Shown one piece after another: positions 1 to 7,158 of a stretch of DNA of 38,378 nucleotides; the stretch's first letter is position 1, and each line of letters opens with the position of its first letter. The DNA is taken from the NCBI GenBank assembly GCA_902806335.1, contig CADCWG010000060.1, positions 1 to 38,378 on the forward strand. Reading direction: 5' to 3'. Below the pieces are notes generated by a model. The model saw nothing but the letters and a program-made list of their open reading frames with translations. It had not been told where the DNA came from and ran no database searches. Origin of the DNA: an uncultured Thermomicrobiales bacterium. Its GTDB lineage: Bacteria; Chloroflexota; Chloroflexia; Thermomicrobiales; UBA6265. The translations under genes and the position numbers were made by a program.

Positions 1-1
1 C

Positions 2-190
2 ACCCCGGGGCCGGAGCCGACCGCGGAGGAGGTCGAGCCGGCGCAAGCGGTGACCGTCGGAGCGGGGGACGGCGTCTTCGTTCCGGTCGACAGCGTCGCC
101 GGGGCCGAGGTCGTCGGCGCCGAGCCGGCGGTGGTGCTGCTGGCCTTCGTCGCGTCGGCGTCGGCGCCGGGCCTCACCGGGCGGCGCTGA
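2..190 (+). CDS. C-terminal end of a hypothetical, possibly cupin-like protein (partial)
   Basis: An open frame enters from the left edge and ends at TGA 188-190, giving the last 62 residues. The first third is Pro/Glu-rich (linker-like). It is followed by a Gly/Val-rich stretch (VTVGAGDGVFVP, then a hydrophobic VVLLAF strand), which resembles the last beta-strands of a cupin barrel. The start and most of the domain lie outside the window, so the family assignment is a guess. Codon use is strongly GC3-biased like the sure genes here, which supports real coding. Confidence 0.5.
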   Translation, partial: TPGPEPTAEEVEPAQAVTVGAGDGVFVPVDSVAGAEVVGAEPAVVLLAFVASASAPGLTGRR

Positions 191-847
191 CCGGCATCCC
201 GGCCGTCCTCGGGAGCGGCGGCCCGTGGGCGACGCCGCCCCGGGAAATGGTCAGCGGCGGGCCATCGCTGCCGCTGCCCTGCGTGCCCCCTCATCCAAGG
301 AGACGCGCCCCGTCCTGCAACTCACCGGCACGGCCGAGGCAGGTCGGGGTCGTCTGAGGGAATCTCGTCGGGCCGGCGCGCCCCGAGCGCGGCGCGCCGG
401 TCCACCCGACGCTGGCACCGGGCAGGTGGGCGACGCGGACCAAATCGGCCTCGGCACCGCCACCAACGCTCTCTCGCGGTCGTTCGCATCCGGATGGTCG
501 CAGAGGCAACCGTGCCAGCCAGCCCCAGTCGACGCCAGCCGGCCCCAGCCGGCTTCGTCCCTAAGCCCAGGGCTTGCCCCGGGCGGGCCCGGTCGTCCAC
601 GCGCTCCCGAGCCCTCCCAGACCATCTGGATTCGGCATCAGAACCGGGCGGAACGATCGGTCGGCGCGGTCGATGCTGCGCCGACGCCATGACGGGCAGC
701 CTCCGATGGGGCCGCCTCCGTCTGGATCTGCCTCGTTCGATTCGTCTTGCCCATGTCCCGATTGGCAGGTCGCCCAACGGTCGACGACGGCGCGCGACCG
801 CGGCTGCGGACAGGCCGGTCGACGTGTGCCGGTTCGGCCCGCGCGCC
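191..847. other. Non-coding gap with dispersed-repeat fragments
   Basis: No frame here has both a ribosome-binding site and a recognisable protein. Positions 541-592 (read on the minus strand) match the repeat core at 17646-17694, and 621-640 match the short second module of the same family. Nothing else recognisable is seen. Confidence 0.6.
541..592 (-). repeat. Dispersed GC-rich repeat, core copy (minus orientation)
   Basis: The reverse complement aligns nearly base for base with 17646-17694. Shared blocks are CCCGCCCGGGGC, then AGCCC-GGGC, then ACGAAGCCGGCTG; I count about 6 differences in 50 positions by eye. It lies in a gene-free gap, as do all other copies. No terminal inverted repeats or transposase are visible, so the family type is unknown. 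Confidence 0.65.
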
Positions 848-1642
848 TCAGCGCGCGTCGAGCGCCGCGGCGAGGACGGCGGCGAAGCCGTCGACAGTCC
901 AGGCGGCGCGCCCGATGAAGAGGCCGTCGATGTGCTGGAGGGCGACGAACCCGCCGCAGTTGTCCACCGACACGCTGCCGCCGTAGAGGACCGGCACCTC
1001 CGCACCGGCGGCGCCGAAGCGGTCGCCGAGCGCGCCCCGGATCGCGTCGGCGACCCCCATCACGTCGTCGGGACGGGCCGGCGTGCCGGACGCGCCGATC
1101 GACCAGACCGGCTCGTAGGCGACCAGCAGGTTCGGCAGGTGGGCCGCGTCAACGCCGCTGAGGGCGACCTTGAGCTGGCGGGCGACCGTCTCCGGGCCGA
1201 CGCCGAACCCCTTCTCCTCGGCCGTCTCGCCGACGCAGAGCAGCGACTGGAACCCCGCGCCGAGCGCCGCGGGCACCTTGGCGCTGAGCGCGGCGTCGCT
1301 CTCCGCGAAGAGGGCGCGCCGCTCGGCGTGCCCGAGCAGGACGAGGTCGACGCCGACGGCCTGGAGCATCCGCGCCGAGATCTCCCCGGTGTAGGCGCCT
1401 TCGGTGGCCTGGTGCATCGTCTGGGCACCGACCCAGAGCGGCAGCCCCGCGTCGGCGGCGGCCGGCACCGCGGCCGGCAGGGAGGTGAAGGGCGGGATCA
1501 CGAAGAGGCGGACGTCCTCGTGGCCAACGAGCGTGTCGCCGAGCGCCGGGCGGAGACCGGTGATGAAGGCGGCGGTCTCCGCCGGCGTCTGGTGCATCTT
1601 GAAGTTGGTGCCGACGTAGAAGGGGCGGCGGGCTCGGGTCAC
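848..1642 (-). CDS. Triose-phosphate isomerase family protein, probably EryH/LerI-type L-erythrulose-1-phosphate isomerase
   Basis: A 264-residue TIM barrel of normal length. The catalytic residues are all present: Asn13 and Lys15 (GTNFKMH), His105 (GHAERR) and Glu177 (AYEPVW). The phosphate-binding end is not the usual TpiA form (IDGALVGGAS) but HIDGLFIGRAAWTVDGF. As I recall them, Brucella EryH and Mycobacterium LerI, which interconvert L-erythrulose-1-phosphate and D-erythrulose-4-phosphate, have this form, and VGAQ-MH...GA-TGEIS also fits them. The GTG start at 1642 is chosen because GGAG lies 7 bases upstream. The gene follows the ABC operon after a 536-bp gap and may have its own promoter. 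A housekeeping or glycerol-dedicated TpiA is the alternative: TIM-family membership is certain, the substrate is inferred. Confidence 0.9.
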   Translation of the reverse strand: MTRARRPFYVGTNFKMHQTPAETAAFITGLRPALGDTLVGHEDVRLFVIPPFTSLPAAVPAAADAGLPLWVGAQTMHQATEGAYTGEISARMLQAVGVDLVLLGHAERRALFAESDAALSAKVPAALGAGFQSLLCVGETAEEKGFGVGPETVARQLKVALSGVDAAHLPNLLVAYEPVWSIGASGTPARPDDVMGVADAIRGALGDRFGAAGAEVPVLYGGSVSVDNCGGFVALQHIDGLFIGRAAWTVDGFAAVLAAALDAR

Positions 1643-2178
1643 GGGCAGGCTCCAGCGCGGTCGAGGGGCGGGGCAGCCGGGGGCGCCCCGCGGCTCCGGG
1701 CGACAGCGGTCGCCAGGCGGATCCTACCCGGGCGGCGCGTCGGGGTGTCGTGCATCGGGGACGTCCTGGGCAGGCCCCACCCGCCAGGAAAGCGATTGCG
1801 GCCTCCCGCGCGGAGATGTGCGCCCCCGCGAGGCGCTCGTCTCCCAACGCGATCCGGCGGCCGAGAGGCGCTCGTCAGGCGGCCTGGCCGGTCACGGGGC
1901 CGTCCCGGACCTCGACGGTTCCGGCGCCGCGGCGCGCATTTGTCGGCCTCACCGGCCGCCCGGACGCGGCGACTGGGTCGGACTCAGCGTGGTCTCCGGG
2001 ACCTACCCGGGCGGGTCCGCAGCCGGCTCGATCCGGCTCTGTGCGTGAGTCCGGCGCTCGCCCCGGGCGGGTCGGGCCGTCCCCTCGCCCCAGATCCCGC
2101 CACCGATCACCCGGATTCGGAATGAGCCGCCCCCGGGCGGGCGACGTCAGCGGTTCGTCGGCGCCGTCCCGCGTGCGG
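1643..2178. other. Non-coding gap between ABC ATPase and isomerase genes
   Basis: No gene is seen in these 536 bases. Positions 2051-2076 (reverse complement) match part of the dispersed repeat core, and 2106-2125 match its second module. A TAGGAT -10-like box reads on the minus strand at 1721-1726 but lacks a good -35. Whether the isomerase is cotranscribed with the transporter is therefore open. Confidence 0.5.
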
Positions 2179-3342
2179 TCAGGCCGTGCCGGCCGCGACC
2201 GGGAGACCCGCGCCGGCCGGTGTGAGCGTCGCGTCGAGCCGGCGCCCGTCGGTGCCGAACAGGGCGACCCGGTTGAGCGGCAGCTCGACCAGGACCGGGC
2301 CCGACGCGGGCAGCGCCTCGCCGACCGCCGGGGCCACCTTCGCCTTGAAGGTGCGGTCGCCGACCCGGAGACCGAGCAGGTACTGGCGGCCGATCGAGAT
2401 CGACTTGCGGAGCAGCTCGCCCTCGACGGCCAGCGGGCCCCGCCCGTCTGCGCCCGCCGCCGGGGCGACCCGGACGTGCTCGGGCCGGATCCCGACCGTG
2501 ACCGTCCGCCCCGCGCCGGGAGGGAGCCCGCCCACCCGCAGCGGCGCCCCGAAGAGTGGGGAGGCCAGCGTCGCGCCGCCGCGCCCGGTGCCGTCGCCGG
2601 GGCCGAGCTCGGCGTCGAAGAAGTCCATGCCCGGGTTGCCGAGGAACCAGCCGCCGAAGCGGTCGGCGGGCCGGTTGTAGAGGGCCCGCGGGGCGTCGCA
2701 CTGGGCGATCCGGCCCTCGTTCATCAGGGCGATCTGGTCGGCGAGGGTCATCGCCTCGGTCTGGTCGTGGGTGACGTAGACGATGGTCTGCTCGAGCCGC
2801 CGGGTCAGTTCCTTGAAGGCCCGCTTGAGCTGGAGCTTCGCCTCGGCGTCGACGTTGGTGATCGGCTCGTCGAAGAGGATGATCCGCGGCTGGCGGGCCA
2901 CCGCCCGCGCGACCGCGACCTTCTGGCGGGTCCCGTTGTCGAGCTGGGTGATGTCCTTGTCGACGCTCGCGCCGAGGCCGAGCAGGTGGACGACCTCCTC
3001 GACCCGCTGCGCGCGCTCCTGCTTGGAGAGCTTCTCCGACTTCAGCGGCAGCTCGATGTTCTCGGCGACGCTGATGCCGCGGTAGACGACCGGGTACTGG
3101 AAGACCATCCCGATGTTGCGCTTGCGCGGCGGGAGGTGGGTCACCCGCTGGTCGCCGAAGTAGACCTCGCCGCCGGTCGGCCGCTCGAGCCCGGCGATGA
3201 TCCGCATCAGGGTGGTCTTGCCGCAGCCGGACGGGCCGAGCAGGCAGGTCACCTGGGAGTCGGCGAAGGCGAACGTGACGTCGTCGAGCGCGACGACGTC
3301 CTTGAACTCTTTGCGCAGCCCCTCGACCCGGATGTCCGCCAC
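2179..3342 (-). CDS. ABC transporter ATP-binding protein with degenerate signature motif (first of a pair)
   Basis: A 387-residue ATPase of the MalK/UgpC family with a nucleotide-binding domain (about 1-235) and a C-terminal TOBE/regulatory region. Walker A (GPSGCGKTT, 36-44), Q-loop Gln82, Walker B with catalytic Glu159 (ILFDEP) and H-loop His192 (VTHD) are intact. The ABC signature is LDNGT (134-138) instead of LSGGQ. In the dimer its Walker half pairs with the partner's signature, so it should supply the working site together with the protein encoded at 3413-4612. GTG start with GAGG 4 bases upstream in a purine-rich leader. It is the last transport gene of the operon, 70 bp after its partner. 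Import by binding and hydrolysing ATP at the cytoplasmic face is family knowledge. Confidence 0.93.
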   Translation of the reverse strand: MADIRVEGLRKEFKDVVALDDVTFAFADSQVTCLLGPSGCGKTTLMRIIAGLERPTGGEVYFGDQRVTHLPPRKRNIGMVFQYPVVYRGISVAENIELPLKSEKLSKQERAQRVEEVVHLLGLGASVDKDITQLDNGTRQKVAVARAVARQPRIILFDEPITNVDAEAKLQLKRAFKELTRRLEQTIVYVTHDQTEAMTLADQIALMNEGRIAQCDAPRALYNRPADRFGGWFLGNPGMDFFDAELGPGDGTGRGGATLASPLFGAPLRVGGLPPGAGRTVTVGIRPEHVRVAPAAGADGRGPLAVEGELLRKSISIGRQYLLGLRVGDRTFKAKVAPAVGEALPASGPVLVELPLNRVALFGTDGRRLDATLTPAGAGLPVAAGTA

Positions 3343-3412
3343 GGTGCCTCGCCCCCTCCCGTCCTCGTCGTCCTCGCCCGCCGCGTCTACGTCGTCGGCT
3401 GGCCCGCGACCC

Positions 3413-4612
3413 CTACGCCGTCGCCCGGCTCGCGGCGCCGCGGCCGATCCGCCGCCCGTCGCCCGGGGCGAAGACGAGCAGGTCGGTCGGCCGCGCCGCG
3501 ACGGTCGCCGCGGCGCCGATCGCGGGACCGGCGGTGTCGGCCTCGTCGTGGCCGGCGTGGCGCACCACCGTCGTCAGGGGTGTCCCGGCGCAGTCGAGGT
3601 AGACGATCTCCTCGCCGCCGAGGTCCTCGCGCAGCAGCACCCGCGCCCGGGCCGCCAGCCATCCCGGGCCGGCGGCGCTGTCCGCATCTCCCAGGGCGAC
3701 GTCCTCGGGGCGGAGGCCGACCAGGACCTGGCCGGTGTTCGGGGCCGCGCCCGGCGCCGGGGCGACGGCGAACGCGAACGGTCCGGCCTCGCAGACCAGG
3801 TCGTCGCCACGGCGGGTGAGCGTCCCCTCGATCAGGTTCGCGCGCGGGAAGCCGAGCAGCGCCAGCGTCCGGGCGTTGGCCGGGTCGCGGTAGAGCCGCT
3901 CGGGCGGGCCGTCCTCGACGACGCGGCCGCCGTCAAGGACCCCGACCGTGTCGGCGAGGGTGAGCGCTTCCAGCGGGTCGGAGGTGGTGTAGACGAAGGT
4001 CGCGCCGGTCTCCCGCTGGAGCGTCCGGAGGTCGTCGACGAGCTGCTCACGGAGCTTGAAGTCGAGGCCGGCCAGCGGGTCGTCGAAGACGTAGAGCCCC
4101 GTCCGCTTGGCGATCCCGCGGGCGATCGCGACCCGCTGCTTCTGGCCGCCGGAGAGCTGCTCCGGCCGCTTGTTGAGCAGGGGGGTGATCGCGAGCATCT
4201 CGGCGGCCCGGCGGACGATCGGCCCGACCTCAGCCCGCGGCACCTTGGCCAGCTTGAGCGGGTAGGCGATGTTCTCTTCGACGCTGTAGTGGGGATAGAG
4301 GGCGAACGACTGGGGGATGTAGCCGATGTTCCGCGCGGCGGCCGGCACGGCGGTGACGTCCCGCCCGCGGAGGAAGACCTGCCCGGCCGCCGGCTGCTCG
4401 AGACCCATCAGGATTCGCATCAGCACGGTCTTGCCGGCCGCCGGCGGGCCGTAGAGGACCAGGAAGTCGCCCTCGGCGACGGAGAGGTCGAGCCCGTCGA
4501 GGACCGTCCGCCCGCCGTAGCCCTTGGCGATGCCCCGGAAGGCGATCGCCGGTGGGGTGGCCGCGGCCGGGGCGGTCGTCGCGGCCGGGCGGGCGATGGT
4601 CGTGGTCGCCAC
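3413..4612 (-). CDS. ABC transporter ATP-binding protein with degenerate Walker/H-loop (second of a pair)
   Basis: A 399-residue MalK/UgpC-family ATPase with an Ala/Thr/Pro-rich N-terminal tail of about 22 residues. Its signature LSGGQ (153-157) is canonical. Its own ATP site is altered: Walker A is GPPAAGKT (55-62), the catalytic Glu of Walker B is Asp178 (VFDDP), and the H-loop His is Ser211 (TTSD). These are exactly the parts that remain intact in the neighbouring ATPase, so the two should form an obligate heterodimer with one consensus and one degenerate site. A TOBE-like C-terminal region contains LRPEDV. The GTG start directly abuts the TAG of the preceding small membrane gene, which implies translational coupling. 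Confidence 0.93.
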   Translation of the reverse strand: MATTTIARPAATTAPAAATPPAIAFRGIAKGYGGRTVLDGLDLSVAEGDFLVLYGPPAAGKTVLMRILMGLEQPAAGQVFLRGRDVTAVPAAARNIGYIPQSFALYPHYSVEENIAYPLKLAKVPRAEVGPIVRRAAEMLAITPLLNKRPEQLSGGQKQRVAIARGIAKRTGLYVFDDPLAGLDFKLREQLVDDLRTLQRETGATFVYTTSDPLEALTLADTVGVLDGGRVVEDGPPERLYRDPANARTLALLGFPRANLIEGTLTRRGDDLVCEAGPFAFAVAPAPGAAPNTGQVLVGLRPEDVALGDADSAAGPGWLAARARVLLREDLGGEEIVYLDCAGTPLTTVVRHAGHDEADTAGPAIGAAATVAARPTDLLVFAPGDGRRIGRGAASRATA

Positions 4613-4978
4613 CTACTGCCCCCCCACGCTGGCCCCGGCGGGGGCGGTCTCCTCGCTGCGGCCGAGGTCGATCAGGGTCGGCGCGAGGTAGATCCCGATC
4701 GCGAAGATGACCGCGACGATCGCCCAGGTCAGGAGGAGCAGCTTCATCGACTTGGCGAAGCCGGAGCTCGGCGGGATGTTGCCGAAGGCGAACTGGAGGA
4801 GGGCGGCGACGACCAGCAGGGGCAGGCCGATCTGGTAGAGGGTCTTGCTGCTCTGCTGCGCGATCATCAGGATCGCGACGAACATGACCCCGATCAGGAC
4901 GCCCTGGAAGCGCGCCGCGAACGGCAGCCTGGGCTTGGCGCGGATCGTGGGCCGGTCGGCGGCCAGCGGGTCGAGCAC
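4613..4978 (-). CDS. Small three-helix membrane protein of the ABC transport operon
   Basis: 121 residues with three predicted membrane segments at about 24-42, 50-67 and 79-99, a positively charged N-terminus (RAKPRLPFAARF) and a polar C-terminal tail. I do not recognise a family by sequence. Its place between the permeases and the two ATPases matches the small DUF2160 protein GlpU in the rhizobial glycerol operon glpSTPQUV, as I remember it. The GTG start is preceded by AGGAG at about 6 bases; the stop abuts the next start. An accessory transporter subunit is inferred from context only. Confidence 0.75.
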   Translation of the reverse strand: MLDPLAADRPTIRAKPRLPFAARFQGVLIGVMFVAILMIAQQSSKTLYQIGLPLLVVAALLQFAFGNIPPSSGFAKSMKLLLLTWAIVAVIFAIGIYLAPTLIDLGRSEETAPAGASVGGQ

Positions 4979-4999
4979 AGGGGCTCCTCTCGTCGAGCG

Positions 5000-5139
5000 G
5001 TCAGGCGTCAGCTGTCAGGCGTCAGCTGTCAGGCGTCAGCTGTCAGCCGTCAGCTGTCAGCCGTCAGCCATCAGCTGTCAGCCGTCAGCCATCAGCTGTC
5101 AGCCGTCAGCCATCAGCTGTCAGCCGTCAGCCATCAGCC
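5000..5139. repeat. Tandem heptanucleotide array, 20 units
   Basis: Twenty uninterrupted 7-bp units of the form RTCAGSY fill 140 bases: GTCAGCC, GTCAGCT, GTCAGGC, ATCAGCT and one ATCAGCC. The left part alternates GTCAGGC/GTCAGCT (period 14). The right part repeats GTCAGCC-GTCAGCC-ATCAGCT (period 21). The array sits exactly between the stop of the permease gene (5157) and the ribosome-binding site of the next gene, so it is transcribed within the operon. On the mRNA it reads as GCTGAC-type units. Confidence 0.97.
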
Positions 5140-5156
5140 AGCGGGGCGGGGGCGGG

Positions 5157-5987
5157 CTAGACCTCGCCGCGGACGGTGCCGAACGTCATCCCGACCAGCA
5201 GGTACTTCTGGAAGAGGAAGATCGCGATGATCGGCGGCAGGGTGTAGATCAGCGAGAGCGAGGCGATGAAGCTCCAGTCGACGCTGCCGCCGGAGTTGAC
5301 GCCGACCGCGAGCAGGACCGGGATCATCGTCGCCTCGCCGCCGAGCACGTAGTTGAAGAGGAACTCGTTCCAGACGAAGATCAGGTTGAAGATCGCCGCG
5401 GCGACCAGCCCCGGCTTCACCTGCGGCAGCACGACCCGAAAGATGACGTGGAGGCGGGAGCCGCCGTTGACGAGGGCCGTCTCGTCGTAGCGGAGCGAGA
5501 CGCCGTCCAGGAACCCCTTTAGGATCCAGAGCGAGAAGGGGATCGAGAACATCACGTAGAAGAGCAGCATCCCGGTGAAGGTGCGCGCCCAGCCGAAGGC
5601 GGTGTACATCAGGAAGACGGGCACGACGACCGCCGGGGCCGGCACCATCCGGACCGAGAGCAGCAGGAACATCAGGAAGTTGGTGCCGGTCGGCTTGTAG
5701 CGGGAGAAGCAGTAGGCGGCGAGGAACGAGACGACCAGCGCGATCAGGACCGAGCCGATCGAGAGCACGAAGCTCATCCGGAAGTAGGACCAGAAGTTCT
5801 CGCGCGCGAAGACCTCGCGGATGTTGTCGAAGGTCGGGCTGAAGGTGACCCAGCGCGGCGGCCAGGAGACGAGCTGGCCGGCGGTCTTGAACGCGCCGAG
5901 GAAGATCCAGAGCACCGGCGCGAAGAACGCCAGCGCGATCAGCCAGAGCAGCAGGTGGTACAGGTGCTGGCGCCAGGACGTGGCCAT
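5157..5987 (-). CDS. ABC sugar/polyol transporter permease (MalG-like)
   Basis: 276 residues with six membrane segments, the usual size for a MalG/UgpE-type inner-membrane subunit. The cytoplasmic EAA loop that docks onto the ATPase is clear: ETALVNGGSRLHVIFRVVLP, with the conserved Gly and the final Pro. The ATG start at 5987 is preceded by GGAGG about 9 bases upstream. It lies 23 bp after the first permease gene, in the same operon. The substrate cannot be read from the sequence. Confidence 0.95.
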   Translation of the reverse strand: MATSWRQHLYHLLLWLIALAFFAPVLWIFLGAFKTAGQLVSWPPRWVTFSPTFDNIREVFARENFWSYFRMSFVLSIGSVLIALVVSFLAAYCFSRYKPTGTNFLMFLLLSVRMVPAPAVVVPVFLMYTAFGWARTFTGMLLFYVMFSIPFSLWILKGFLDGVSLRYDETALVNGGSRLHVIFRVVLPQVKPGLVAAAIFNLIFVWNEFLFNYVLGGEATMIPVLLAVGVNSGGSVDWSFIASLSLIYTLPPIIAIFLFQKYLLVGMTFGTVRGEV

Positions 5988-6010
5988 GTCTCGGTTCCTC
6001 CCGCCGCCGG

Positions 6011-7018
6011 CTAGGCGCCCGCCCCGGTCTGGGCCTGGGCGCGGCTCTCCCGGAAGTTGAGCACGTAGAGGTAGATCGAGGTGAAGGCGACCGCGATCAG
6101 CAGCGTGACCACCGCCAGCGACGAGGCGTCGCCCATCTGGAAGGCCTCGAAGCCCGTCCGGTAGAGGTTGAGTCCGACGGTCTCGGTCTGCTTGCCGGGG
6201 CCGCCGTTGGTCATCAGGTAGACGAGGTCGGTCGTCTTGAAGGCGTCAATCGTCCGCAGCAGGATCCCGAGCATCAGGATGAACTTGCCGTGGGGGAGCA
6301 CGATGTAGCGCAGCCGCTTCGACCAGGGCAGGCGGTCGACCTCGGCCGCCTCGAGCTCGGCCTTGGGCACCGAGCCGAGCGCGGCGAGGGTCATCAGGAT
6401 CATGAACGGCGTCCACATCCAGACGTCGACGGCGATCACCGCCGGGAAGGCGAGGTCCTTGTCACCGAGGAAGTCGAAGGTCCGCCCGAAGATGCGGTCC
6501 GCGTAGTAGTTGGCGACGCCGAACGTGGGGTCGTAGATCAGGCGGTAGAAGGTGCCGACGGCGATCGGCGGCAGCACCATCGGGGTGAAGAGCATCGTCA
6601 GCGCCAGCCGCCGTCCGGGCATCCGGGTGCTGCCCCAGAAGAGCAGCCCGAGGCCGACGCCGAGCACGGTCGCCAGGCCGACGGTGGTGACCATGAAGGT
6701 CAGGGTCCGGCCGAGGGTGCCCCAGAGGGCGCTGCTCTCGTAGATGTCGCGAAAGTTCTCGAAGCCGACGTACTTCTCGGCACGACTCGAGGTGAGCTTG
6801 TAGCGGTAGAAGGAGAGCCCGAGCAGCCAGAGGAGGGGGATCACATTCCAGACGAGGAAGAAGATCAGGATCGGGGTCAGCAGGAAGATCGGGAAGAAGC
6901 GGCTGTCGTCGAGCGCCCGCAGCCCACCGCGGAGGCGGGGCGGGGCGAGCGTCTCCGCGGGCGGGAGACCGGCCGGCGCGCTGCCGACGCCGTCGAGCTG
7001 GGTTTCGAGCTGGGCCAT
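6011..7018 (-). CDS. ABC sugar/polyol transporter permease (MalF-like)
   Basis: 335 residues with a 35-residue polar N-terminus and six membrane segments, as in UgpA/MalF-type permeases. The EAA loop reads EAAEVDRLPWSKRLRYIVLP. The start EAA and final LP are kept, but the usual Gly after the Asp is replaced by Arg-Leu. The ATG start has GGAG 5 bases upstream. The gene follows the binding-protein gene after a 140-bp gap holding two strong hairpins, a common way to make less permease than binding protein. Confidence 0.95.
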   Translation of the reverse strand: MAQLETQLDGVGSAPAGLPPAETLAPPRLRGGLRALDDSRFFPIFLLTPILIFFLVWNVIPLLWLLGLSFYRYKLTSSRAEKYVGFENFRDIYESSALWGTLGRTLTFMVTTVGLATVLGVGLGLLFWGSTRMPGRRLALTMLFTPMVLPPIAVGTFYRLIYDPTFGVANYYADRIFGRTFDFLGDKDLAFPAVIAVDVWMWTPFMILMTLAALGSVPKAELEAAEVDRLPWSKRLRYIVLPHGKFILMLGILLRTIDAFKTTDLVYLMTNGGPGKQTETVGLNLYRTGFEAFQMGDASSLAVVTLLIAVAFTSIYLYVLNFRESRAQAQTGAGA

Positions 7019-7083
7019 GACCGCTCCAGGGGCACTGGGGTCGACTTACGTGGCGGGGGCGGTGTCCGGGTTGCCCCGGTGCG

Positions 7084-7144
7084 GCGCGGCCGGCCGTCGG
7101 ACGACGGCCGGCCGCGCGCCGGGGACGGGTCGCCCCGTCCCCGG
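7084..7144 (-). promoter_or_regulatory. Two consecutive perfect hairpins between binding-protein and permease genes
   Basis: The first is a 15-bp perfect stem (7084-7098 with 7103-7117) and a GGAC tetraloop. The second is a 10-bp perfect stem (7119-7128 with 7135-7144). Neither has a T-tract on either strand, so an mRNA-stabilising or processing barrier, or a leaky attenuator, is more likely than a full terminator. The position just downstream of the binding-protein stop (7159, minus strand) fits differential expression within the operon. Confidence 0.75.
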
Positions 7145-7158
7145 GGACGGCTGACCGG

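Noticed and set aside
494-2125. Long plus-strand frame antisense to the TIM-family gene
   Set aside because: Its composition is that of a shadow frame (Arg/Gly/Asp/Glu-rich, no domain); the minus-strand gene has clear catalytic residues.
5000-5139. CRISPR array
   Set aside because: Units are 7 bp without spacers, and no cas genes are present; it is a simple tandem repeat.
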